A stretch of 64,000 nt of DNA, taken from Atrina japonica. Taxonomy: Eukaryota > Mollusca > Bivalvia > Pterioida > Pinnidae. This document shows positions 29,781 through 40,146 of the stretch, piece after piece (the first letter of the stretch is position 1; the number at the start of each line of letters is the position of its first letter). The position numbers and the translations under genes were made by a program. The stretch spans positions 248,001 through 312,000 of the forward strand of contig BROG01000518.1 in assembly GCA_030159075.1 (NCBI GenBank), read 5' to 3'. The notes under the pieces were generated by a model. It did no database searches, was not told the DNA's origin, and saw only the letters and a program-made list of their open reading frames with translations.

Positions 29781-30469
29781 AGGATCTAAGCACAGGTAAT
29801 CAATGCACACTAGTTCTAATGGTTGGCACGTGTGTATATATTCACTAATAGTGCTCTGTGAGTATCTGGTGTTTTCTGTAATACACATCTATGGTGTTGT
29901 GTTTTGTTTCCCCCTAAAATTCAATATCTTTTGTAATGTTGTACCAGTAAAAGCTTCTTTTATTTGTGCAGTTACCATTATGCAGACATTTTAGTACGGT
30001 AGGTATGTGCTGTTTAGGCAAGATCAGCTGATGCTGTTTTTTTCTCATTGATGACTTCTCTTTACAATGTGTTGTTGTTGTTTGTTGTTGATGTCAATAA
30101 TGTCAAAATTTCGTAAATATTATAATTATGCTGGATCCAAATAGAAGTAATCTTTGAGAGGTTTCAGTTTATTTTGACATAGGGTTTCCAAAAGTTCAAA
30201 ACATGATCAGCATATTGGGCTGTATCTATATCAAATCCGTCACCAATTTCCTGAACAGGTATCTCTTCTGTCGTATCTTATTATCAGGCTAACCATTCTA
30301 TCATTGAACCTGAATGTGAGGTGTTGCAATTGAACACTGAATCTTGACCCATGTATTAGGTGTTATTTCCTGTAGGATATCTGCTTAGTGCTTCAGCATC
30401 CGCATTTTTTCTTGGCAGGTTTGTATATGATCTTTAAAAACTATATGACGCAAGTTTAGCAATGAATAT

Positions 30470-30640
30470 TATAACAATAATACCAACGTTATAATGCTGA
30501 ATACGATCGTTTCTATCAAATCATCAGTTGAGCTAAAATTAAAATAGATTTCCTAAAGAGAAAGTGGTTTCATACAAGGCCAAATAATAAAATCTAAATG
30601 CCTAGCCAAATCCGTCTAAGAGTACCCAATGTGAGACTCA
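30470..30640 (+). repeat. Dispersed repeat family B inside the Ty3/gypsy relic
   Basis: AATACCAACGTTATAATGCT, AGAAAGTGGTTTCATACAAG and ATCCGTCTAAGAGTACCCAA match the other family B copies. Its presence here shows that it inserted after the retroelement began to decay, or within its RNase H-integrase gap. Confidence 0.5.
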
Positions 30641-30839
30641 GTGAGAAATATTATTTAACATTTACATACCGACTGTTGTTTCCTTCATTGCAAATATACA
30701 GACCGGTTGCATTTATATTCAATGTTTGACACACAGCTGTTCTGCTGTTAGATCATATGAACCCCCCCAAACACAAGAAAAGTCAATAATATAGAATGAA
30801 TTTCGTATTCAGCTGACTACAGATACACAGAAGATGGAA

Positions 30840-30840
<1 letters not shown>

Positions 30841-30902
<62 letters not shown>

Positions 30903-30930
30903 CGTGTGTGTATGTGTGTGTGTGTGTGTT
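30841..30930 (+). repeat. (GT)n microsatellite inside the Ty3/gypsy relic
   Basis: About 60 nt of pure GT, then interrupted GT, between the RNase H and integrase remnants. Confidence 0.98.
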
Positions 30931-30959
30931 TCGGGGTTATTTTTCATTTTGTTTAAAAA

Positions 30960-31412
30960 CATATTGGCACTGGTAGAGAACTAATCCTAATCCTTGCAGG
31001 GATGCATCAGTGCGTATTTCAAAAGGAGTGAATTAATCCGGATATCCAAGTATAGGTGTTTGTGAAAGTACATGTAGTTGTTTTAGATGTTCAAATGACT
31101 TTTGTTGCTTGTCTTCCCACTTCCAAGATTCTTGCACTTTGTTGGTTTTTTCTACTTTTCTTCTGGGGTGGTAGCATTACATCTGATAGGGGTCTTGCTA
31201 TTTTGCACAAATACAAGGAATTTTACTTCTTCATCGGTTGTTGTAGTTCTTGGCCAATTTATCATCCTTTCCACCTTTTCGAGGTCATGCTGAATTCCCT
31301 CACTGGATACAATATGGCCTAAATATATGACTTTGATCCAAGGGTAGATTCTGCTTTGCAACAATGCCGATTTGGGGCAGATATGGTATCTGCTTATCAA
31401 CATAACCCTCAA
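30960..31412 (-). pseudogene. Reverse transcriptase C-terminal end joined to RNase H start
   Basis: An 86-codon open stretch (31152-31412) contains YLGHIVSSEGI followed by EKVERMINWP, the RT thumb/connection signature of Ty3/gypsy elements. After a frameshift, TDASLQGLGLVLYQ (about 30970-31020) marks the start of RNase H. The RT palm with its YxDD active site is absent: only about 450 nt separate the protease DTG from YLGH. Confidence 0.8.
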
Positions 31413-31599
31413 TAAACATCCTGCTATTAGGTGGTATATTGATGTTTTCTGGTTCTGCTAACTATACTAAATCAATAGGGAACTGTTCAGTTAGCCCGGA
31501 TTACCGTTCTAATCCTGAATCTGTCTCCATGTTGTTCCCAAGTTAATTGGTACTTGGTTATAGTAGACACTGTCTTGTATAACTGATATTAAGTATGTC

Positions 31600-31810
31600 A
31601 ACATCTGTGGTGTTGAGATGTCGTCTATAGATATATGTACCTCTGTATATCCCTTGTACGGTAATCATTGAACATCTGCATCTATTTTGATGAGGTCATG
31701 CACTGGATACAAATGAAGCTGATGCAAATGATGTTTGTAAAAACTTTCACAAATAGTACTCACTGTAGCTCCTGTATCTAATAATGACTTTGTTTTTGTA
31801 CCGTTGATGT
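31600..31810 (-). pseudogene. Retroelement aspartic protease remnant
   Basis: The minus strand encodes SLLDTGATVS with the catalytic DTG-type triad (DTGA codons at 31768-31779). It sits just after gag in element order. Frame breaks follow within 100 codons. Confidence 0.7.
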
Positions 31811-31899
31811 CATTTGTTTCTCAAATCGGTCACCCTACAAACCTAGTGTTACATTGATGCTTCTCTGTCTGTGGTCTGTTGTCTGCTTCTCGACCCTGG

Positions 31900-32070
31900 G
31901 CTGCTGTAGTTTAAATATCAGCGAGAATGGTCTGTAGTAAAACCACAACCCACCTGTACATGTCCTTCTTGTCCACAGTTAAAGCATACTGGTAACTCAT
32001 TTAGACCAATATTTGGTATTCCCCTTCCTCTACCTCGCTGCACTGTTCTGTTATATGTAGGCATAGGTTG
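31900..32070 (-). pseudogene. gag nucleocapsid remnant with CCHC zinc knuckle
   Basis: Minus-strand translation contains an RGRGRG stretch followed by one CCHC knuckle (C-x2-C-x4-H-x4-C) whose codons occupy 31945-31986. This is typical of the nucleocapsid of LTR retrotransposons. The surrounding frame has stops. Confidence 0.8.
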
Positions 32071-33394
32071 TTGTTATTGTTTTTGGATACCAGTCTGTTA
32101 TACAGGTGATTGTTGTCTTTGTCTAATAGGTGCTACATTGTGCTGTGGAGATTCCTGTAAAAGATTGGTAACTTTCATAACCTCACCCTCGGTTAAAATT
32201 ACCTGTCATCTTTGCAAACACTGTTGTCAACTTGTGTACCATGTATCAAATTTTCTTTTCTTGTTTTTTCTTCGTATAAACTATTCATATGTTATGATCC
32301 TGTTCTATGGTTCTGATGGAAGATCGTAATTCATTCAACGCTGTTTTCTTATCAGAAACATAGCTTGAGACATATTTCAGTGACGTTTTCAATCCATTCT
32401 ATGATATGTGGCGCAACATGTCATCAATTGTTTGGTACTGTACTTCACCCTTCTGGACGGTCGTATTGATAATGTCCTCAAGTCTACATCCATATGGTGA
32501 AAATGTTGTATTTTCTTTTTGCTTTGTGCTATAAATTGACCCAATTAGCTATCTTTGGCGTCTATTTTATAAGTAAATACTACCCATAGTGTGTAAAATG
32601 TTTGAAACAGTAGCATGGGCAGTACCAAGTCGCATTATGATGTGAGCCGATTCCCTTTTCGGTGACCTTCTTATAGCTTGCACAAGATGGTCTTGGCTAT
32701 ATGAATTGGTTTGCAAAAATTAAACTTCATATTTTCATAGCTCATATAAAGTTTTACCCTGTTCTGCTCCAGAAAATTTGGATATCTTTGGCAATCCATG
32801 GTAAATGGGTATTTGTTGAGCAGTTGATTAGGGTGTGCTTGTTTGTTCAGCCTTGACCTGTATAGGATTGGGATGTTCCATATCATTATCACTTGTTGAT
32901 TCAAAGAAAGATTACATCCATTTCTTAAATTTTCCACAGGTATCAGATTTAGGTTTATGTTTTAATTCACTAAATGTCTTAATAATGTTTTCTGATTCTT
33001 CGGGAGAAATATAACTTTCCGCCAAAGGATAATAATGAGTTATAATGTATTGCCAAAGAAAAACTTAATTGTTTTCTACAGTGATAAAACAAATGAAATT
33101 CAGATTTATGAGAAATTAAAACTAACAATTTGAAAACAAATAAGAAATCTTAGAAACGATTGAATGAAATGAATCTAAAATAAAGAAAGAAATATGATGA
33201 AATGTTTAATAAATCTGAAACAAGAAACAAGATCAATTAATTAGATTATAACCCTGTATAAGGAGATATATCAGTGAACACAATTAAAGTGAAATGTAAT
33301 TAATGATGATAAAGTCAATTTCTTAAATAAAACGTAATTTTATTCAAATGTCCCAATACTATCATAACTAAACTATTCTAATAAAATTTAATGT

Positions 33395-33530
33395 CCTCCA
33401 AACGGAAGTATCAGTATGCAAAAAAACCCCAGAAAAACACACAAACACACAAATTTTCGGCCACTTGGCCTTTATTAAGTGAAAGACAACAATATGTATG
33501 TCAGTTACATAGTATTAGGTCTGTATAATA
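33395..33530 (-). mobile_element. One-armed relative of the VMAT intron 6 foldback MITE
   Basis: Shares ACAAATTTTCGGCC, TTGGCCTTTA, AAGTGAAAGACAACAAT and TACATAGTATTAGGTCTG with the reverse complement of 12640-12770. The second arm is missing. It lies between the two Ty3/gypsy fragments. Confidence 0.5.
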
Positions 33531-33729
33531 CAAAGCTCCAGCGCAAATGTTAACATTCTAATTAACATATTCTAATTAATCTAAGTCTCATTTTTTTTAA
33601 ATAAATGTATATGAATTTGAATATAAATCTGAAAATATAAATGACATTTATGACTGAATATCATAGAAAGATAAATCTGAAACTTAAACTAGAAAATTTT
33701 AACTATTTTCCCTAAACACTTTTAAATAT

Positions 33730-34945
33730 GTGAAAGGCAGAACATAGCATAAACAACACTGATACAAAAGTAAAAGAAGCAGTGATCCAAGAAGGAGATC
33801 GAGTGGGCGTTGAGATCATAGCACGTGAGGACATGAATAAAATGGCTGACAAGTGAGAATAGCACCTCGGCATTGTACAGTCACATCCAAACAAAGAAGT
33901 TCCTGTTTATAAAGCCTTCATGTTAATCGTCTTCTACCTATTGGCTACAGACAAGAAGAACCAGTACAGTTAATACCAATACCAAGAAAAAAGAAGGTCA
34001 AAAGACTTCAGCAAAAAGTCAAAATCAAAACAAGAAATGAAGACGACAATAGACACTCTGACTCAGAATATGAAGTTCTAACACATGAAACAGTTTGTCA
34101 TCACAAACTGGAGCAGGTGAGTCTATGACCAATAAGGATGTTCCAGATAGTGATGATGTTGATCACATATCTGTCGAGGAACATGGAGAAGAAGCAGGGG
34201 GAGGACGCTTTCTAATCCACAACAGGTAATGAAGTAGATTATTCTCAAGTCCCAGAAACAGGGACCAAAGATGCAGAACATGTTACTGAACCAACAAAAA
34301 ACAGTTCCAACAACTACTGTACTACCCATTGCTGCACCAAGACGGTCAACTAGACGGTCAACTGGAGAAAAAGCTGCCCCTAAATGGATGTCATCAGGAC
34401 GGTATGTGATCAATCAACAAGCATCAATGGATCTGTGCAATATTTAAAGAAATCATTTCCCTGACATGAAAATAAGATTGTAAATATCTTTTTTTTTGCA
34501 CATATTAACTAAATGAATTACATAATACTCGATTTATAATACTGACATTCTATCTGGTCATGTAAATATATCATTTATTTTGCCTATTGTTTATAATACA
34601 TCATGCCATAAATGATGAAGACATCGTTTAAAAAAACAGGGGAGAAGGTGACAGCGTGACTGTGTTATATTTTGAAATAAATGATTTTATCTAAATTCGT
34701 TGTTAAGTTATTTAATAATAATCATCATCATCATCATCTGTATTGATACATAAAGCACACAATATGTATAGATCAAAACAGACTATTCAAGGAGTTCACT
34801 CTATTCCATAAATAGGTGCTTGTATATATTACTTGACTAATACCATGAATGATGTAAATTTATAAAGTCAAGAAAATTACTGACATAAATATTTTTATAC
34901 TACAAAAATAATAAGTGTCTGAAGACTAAAGGGAAGTAATTATAT
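33730..34945 (+). mobile_element. 5'-truncated plus-strand relative of the Ty3/gypsy element
   Basis: 33750-33930 encodes an integrase C-terminal segment (VIQEGDRVGVEIIARE and NKEVPVYK). 33930-34430 is the acidic tail region that aligns with the reverse complement of 28590-28960. 34826-34945 aligns with the reverse complement of 27985-28110 (shared GTCTGAAGACTAAAGGGAAG). Only the 3' end of the element is present, facing away from the minus-strand copy. Confidence 0.7.
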
Positions 34946-35009
34946 TCTTATCTGAGAGTATATGCTATCTTGTAAGAGTTATCTTTCTTATACTGTGACT
35001 ATTCCTAAC

Positions 35010-35085
35010 GATTCCAGAGGTCCGTGTTTGTCCATTTTTCTATGTCCTGGACATTCTATTGATTTATACTTTGGTATCTGAATTT
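35010..35085 (+). repeat. Fragment of dispersed repeat family A
   Basis: CCAGAGGTCCGTGTTTGTCC ... CCTGGACATTCTATTGATTT and ACTTTGGTATCTGA. Confidence 0.55.
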
Positions 35086-35089
35086 GTTT

Positions 35090-35330
35090 ATATTCCAACG
35101 TTAAAGATTACAAATGCTTAAGACAACCGTTTACGTCAACAATTTGAGTTTGGATTTAATATAAATATAATTTCGAAAGAAACGTGGTATCATACAAAGC
35201 CAAATTATAAATCAAAATGTATTGCGAAAATAGTCTAAGAGTAACCACTGTAAAAACGAATATCTTAGCTTTTGAGAAGTTTAAAATTTAAATCGTGGTA
35301 TATCCAAGTCAAAATTAAAAATCAAAATAT
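35090..35330 (+). repeat. Dispersed repeat family B
   Basis: GAAACGTGGTATCATACAAA, AGTCTAAGAGTAACCACTGT and ATCTTAGCTTTTGAGAAGTT match the other copies. Confidence 0.5.
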
Positions 35331-35406
35331 ATATTGACATAGTATTTGATTCTTTTTTAACGGTGAAAACATTATTTAAATAGGATGTGGTGTGGCTGCA
35401 CATATT

Positions 35407-35407
35407 A

Positions 35408-35463
<56 letters not shown>
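35407..35463 (+). repeat. (ATT)n microsatellite
   Basis: About 19 ATT units; poly-Asn and poly-Ile frames over it are spurious. Confidence 0.98.
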
Positions 35464-36475
35464 TGGATTATGAAATGAATAGTAATGCATAATGGTGACC
35501 GAATACTTTTGGCACGTCTCTGTAGATCTATTTTTTTTCTGGTGTCCAGTAGATATTTGCTGTTATTTTGGTACCCTTTCACGTAATACCATTTTTTTTT
35601 ATAATTAAAAATGTCTATTAACAAAATTTCATTAACTGCATAGTTTTATAAAATGCACCCAAAATTAATGGTCAACCCTTTGAAATATACATATATTTTT
35701 TTCACATGTGGCACCAATAAGCTTCCTTAGTCATAGGACCTTTTAAATAATCATTTTTCTTGGAATTTCAAGATATCGTATTGAAGCAGGGATATAAAGC
35801 TTTATATATCGCAGACTGAAGTTAGGTTCTTGAGATTTCATTTTTTTTTTATCAGTTTAAAAACTCTGAGGCGCTATATTCTGAATTCCGGACACTAAGA
35901 CTTAAATCTAACCATTAATTTAATTCCATAATAAACGAGATTTAAAAATTAAAAAGAGATTACCCCGGTAACAAATTCAAATCACAGATAGGCCTACTTG
36001 TGGACAGGACCATCTAAGTATGCCTTGCCCATAACCGTTTGGTTTTTAGTCTATTCTATTTATTCTTTTCATCCAAACATGTTAATTTTGGGATATACCA
36101 GGAGATATGGCCAAACAAAAGACTCAAAGTCAAAGCCAAGATGTGGTTACGCCCTATATGTAACTATATATACTCTTTTTCATACAGTTACATGCAGGGT
36201 GTAACTACATATGGCTTAAGTCTGTTGGTTGGATATATTTCTTGATAAATCCCAAAAGATTATATGCCAGAAGTTGTTTTTCAACGTAATGATTCAGACA
36301 CAGAAGCGTGTACGCCGTCTCTGTATAGCCTACTTTTGAATTTTTATTGCATACAGTTATGCTGGGACCTATAAAGTATCATGATATTAATGTTGATCTA
36401 ACCCTATACAGACTATAGTGCAAACAAATATTAACACTCTAAATAGACTCTAATTTAATTAAATTTGATTTTCAG

Positions 36476-36517
36476 ATTAAACAATATTAGATCTAAAAAG
36501 ATCTAATATTGTTTAAT
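36476..36517. repeat. Perfect 19-bp-arm palindrome with AAAA loop
   Basis: ATTAAACAATATTAGATCT (36476-36494), AAAA, then the exact inverse (36499-36517). It lies in the intergenic region, followed by a poly(A) run at 36534. Confidence 0.85.
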
Positions 36518-37400
36518 TGTTAGATAATTTTCAAAAAAAAAAAAAAAGGAAAAGTCTTATATTATAGACTCAAACTGCGATTAAAATGTGAAAATCAAAG
36601 CCCAAAAGAAAAAAACACCGAATGGTCGGGGTCAGTTCCAACATGTCCTCAGATTACCTTTCACTTTCAGGGGAGTTCTGGATCCACCTATTCCTGTGCA
36701 TGTTGAAAGTCCATACTTTTATAAAGTGTCAGGCCTACCGTATTCCGACCTTTTTCTTTTTGAATTATCTCCTATCGTAACTACGAGAAGTGTCAACAAT
36801 AAAAGGAAAAACAAACCCAGCGTGTAATATGATATGGTACTTCTAGATGATTTGACAGTTGACCAATTCAGCGTTCGGAACGAATCGTGATGTGATTTGA
36901 ATTGCTAATGAAAACCACCGAGGAGAAACGAAATTTTCCCAGGGCACTGACCTAGATTTCTGACATATATTCGCAATTTGGTAATCATCTCATCTGGTTG
37001 CTCCACGTTGATGAAACAACTAGCTGTGACTGGTATCCGTGCGGATGAACATTTCACGTATGTATAAGAATTAGAATTTACTTATTCTCTTTCCAATTTC
37101 TTGAAAATATTTGACCCCTATCTAAAGCAAATAAGTTATTTTTAAGTCGGTTAGCACAATATCTATATATATTTATATATCAGCTCGTGGTAAAATGATC
37201 AGCTGACTTCTAAATAGATCACGTACGCTACTATGTGACATGATCACACAGTAATTACGTTGTTTTTTTTCCTTTTAAACAGGTAATGGAGTCGAGTTGA
37301 AACTGTAAAATGTGTTTAATCACATATTTAGATTGTGTCGTTAAATGTTATAGTGTCATTTACTTTAAATTTGTTAATTTTTCTGTAGACCTAACCTAAG

Positions 37401-38028
<628 letters not shown>

Positions 38029-38274
38029 TTGATATATTCCCTCCCCTTTCTTCATACCCTCTTTGGTCCTGAAAAACTATAAATCAAGGATCACCATGTA
38101 TTGATGATATTTTCCTAGCCATACTTTTAATTTCCCCACCCAACCCAAAATTCCACTGCGACCCTTTAAATTCTAGCTGATTTCAGAATTCTCTTTGTTT
38201 TAAACCACAAAATATTGTTTACTTTTGCATAAACAAGGTCAGTTGCTTGAAAGTGATGTTAACAGGTGTATATA

Positions 38275-38450
38275 CAGTCAAACTTGTCTATAAAGGCTAC
38301 TCAAGGAGACAGGCAAAAGTAGCCGTTATAGACATGTAGCTGTAAAAAAGAGGTTTATACATTATAAAAAGTTTACAATAGTTATGTTTCAATGACCTTT
38401 ATAGGCAGGTGCTCTTTGTACAGAGATGGCTTTTAGTGCATGTTTGACTG
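38275..38450 (+). mobile_element. Diverged mariner-like MITE with TA flanks
   Basis: CAGTCAAACTTGTCTATAAA at the left end and GCATGTTTGACTG at the right, each flanked by TA. The interior keeps the TGACCTTTATAGGCAGGT module. Confidence 0.65.
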
Positions 38451-38809
38451 TAACCTACATGTATCAGTTGTCTTTGTATTTTCAAGTATCTTAATTAAGC
38501 CATAAATCCATTTTGTGACACAATGCTTAGTGTCATGGTCTTAACTAAATAAATTCCTTCACCTTTGATTTTTATCCTAGATCCTCATTAGCCAAGTGTG
38601 TAGACCGCTAGACATTGACAATGTATCCGAGTGATTTAATGCTCAGGAAAATCCCTTTGGGGATTCTGTCATGGGCTGTTTTCTTATGCTGCGTTTAACT
38701 GTTGGCAGGGGTGGGGGGGCAACAGTAAAATGCAACATCAGAAAAGGGCCCATGGCAGAATCCCCAAAGAAGGTATACTTTTGCCAATTACAATACTTCA
38801 AGGGACATT

Positions 38810-39040
38810 AGTTGTGTACTTCATTCAACTAGGCTCCCCTACCACCCTTATATTTTAGAGTTATTTCCCTTTGTTCATTTAATTTCTTCATCTTGACTCA
38901 CCTTATTTGGTCACACATACATAATGTACATTTAGGCCTACATCTTAAGTAAGTAGGTGGATGTTTTTGTACATGTATGTATCAAAAATCCCCCAGATGG
39001 GGGACTAAATTCTTCAAGTAAGACTTGTTATTTTTCAAAG
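38810..39040 (+). repeat. Relative of the 48.3-49.5 kb repeat block
   Basis: CACCCTTATATTTTAGAGTT, GTTATTTCCCTTTGTTC and AATTCTTCAAGTAAGACTTG match blocks at 49000-49370. Confidence 0.4.
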
Positions 39041-39154
39041 TAATTTTATAGTATCAGGACAAACCAACATAATTTCTACATATCATACACCTATAAAGAT
39101 ACATTGTAATAGGTAGATTGATTTTTCTCAGGTCATACAGAGTTTACATGTACA

Positions 39155-39322
39155 TTGGTGGATCCAATTGGGGAGTTGCTGGGGTTGCAATGCCCCTTTG
39201 AAAAATTTAATATGGCCCCAGACCCCTCTCCACAGAAGACACCCTTCTTCGGCTCTCGCATTTCGTAATGATAAAAATTCTCAAACACCCCCACCTTTCA
39301 AAATATCCTGGATCTGCCCCTG
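39155..39322. mobile_element. hAT-like MITE with 8-bp target duplication
   Basis: The ends carry GGATCCA and its inverse near GATCTGCCCCTG, resembling the CAGGGGCGGATCCAG end common in hAT elements. CATGTACA flanks it at 39147-39154 and 39323-39330, the 8-bp duplication typical of hAT. The left end is eroded. A 90-codon frame across it is spurious. Confidence 0.6.
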
Positions 39323-40045
39323 CATGTACATGTGTGATACATGTACATATAGGTTAATGATGACCCACCAGAATAGCCTAAACTACATTATGATTTTCAT
39401 CATTAATTTCTTCTTTTTACTTTCTTTTGATAAATTTTGAATTCGTCTTATTAAATTCCCTAATTAAAGTCTGTAGTGCATCTTGTACATATTTTGACCC
39501 ACTTTTTGGATACTTGGGTCAAACCAGTAGAAAGTATGTTAATGACATTTTTATGTGTCGGTGATTACACATGTTATTGTTTATGTGGTAACACATTTAT
39601 TTGGCTAACTTCTACATTTCAGTCTTAGCTGTGATTTTTTATATACGGTAACTTTTACATCTAACCCAGGATTTATGAAGCTTAGTTCTATCAATAACAA
39701 TATTTTATTATTGACTTTTCAAGGGACATTGTGCTTATTTAACATATTTTATTGATGTTTTCAGTTTTACTTCGTGCTAACATAAAAGTTTCTTATTTCA
39801 GTTTTCAGATAATCATTTTTTGAGTGTAAAACATGTTCTTTAATCTTTTTTTTAAGTTCACTGTGCATGTGACATATTTGAATTATGTTTCATGTATATA
39901 TGTTACATTTTTGTGTCTAATTTCATTTTCCAGATGGAGATGTACAATTGTAAGTGTAAAGCATAATTTATTGATATTTTCAGGTGTTAATAGATATATT
40001 TTTGTAATGTTTGATCATTTTCAGGTGATAATGTAAAAAGGACAT

Positions 40046-40146
40046 ATGATGATTTCCAACATTCCAGTTAATGTGTCCCTACCATTACTTGGAATTGGAA
40101 TACTCTCTCTCCTCCTTAGTCTCCTGTTCTGCTGTTACATGTGGAG
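40046..40146 (+). CDS. RNF24: RNF24-like coding exon 1 (residues 1-34, start and membrane segment)
   Basis: Encodes MMISNIPVNVSLPLLGIGIL and then SLLLSLLFCCYMW plus two bases of Arg34. A TTTTCAG acceptor ends at 40024, so 40025-40045 is likely 5' UTR of the same exon and further non-coding exons probably lie upstream. The donor is GTATGT. Confidence 0.88.

Larger units (their letters stand above)
27980..32960 (-). mobile_element. Decayed Ty3/gypsy LTR retrotransposon (minus strand)
   Basis: Read on the minus strand, the order is gag zinc knuckle, protease, reverse transcriptase end, RNase H, integrase and integrase tail, which is the Ty3/gypsy order. The frame is broken by many stops and shifts and is interrupted by a (GT)n tract (30841-30930) and by a piece of another dispersed repeat (30470-30640). 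The 3' flank (27985-28110) resembles the matching flank of a second, oppositely oriented fragment at 34826-34945 and may be LTR. No intact 5' LTR was found. Not functional. Confidence 0.8.

Noticed and set aside
31152..31412. Functional reverse transcriptase gene
   Set aside because: Only the RT C-terminal end is present. The catalytic palm is missing and the flanking frame is broken.
36588..36827. 79-codon plus-strand frame in the intergenic region
   Set aside because: Composition is plausible but there is no domain, no splice context and no homologue I recognise. Left as unassigned.
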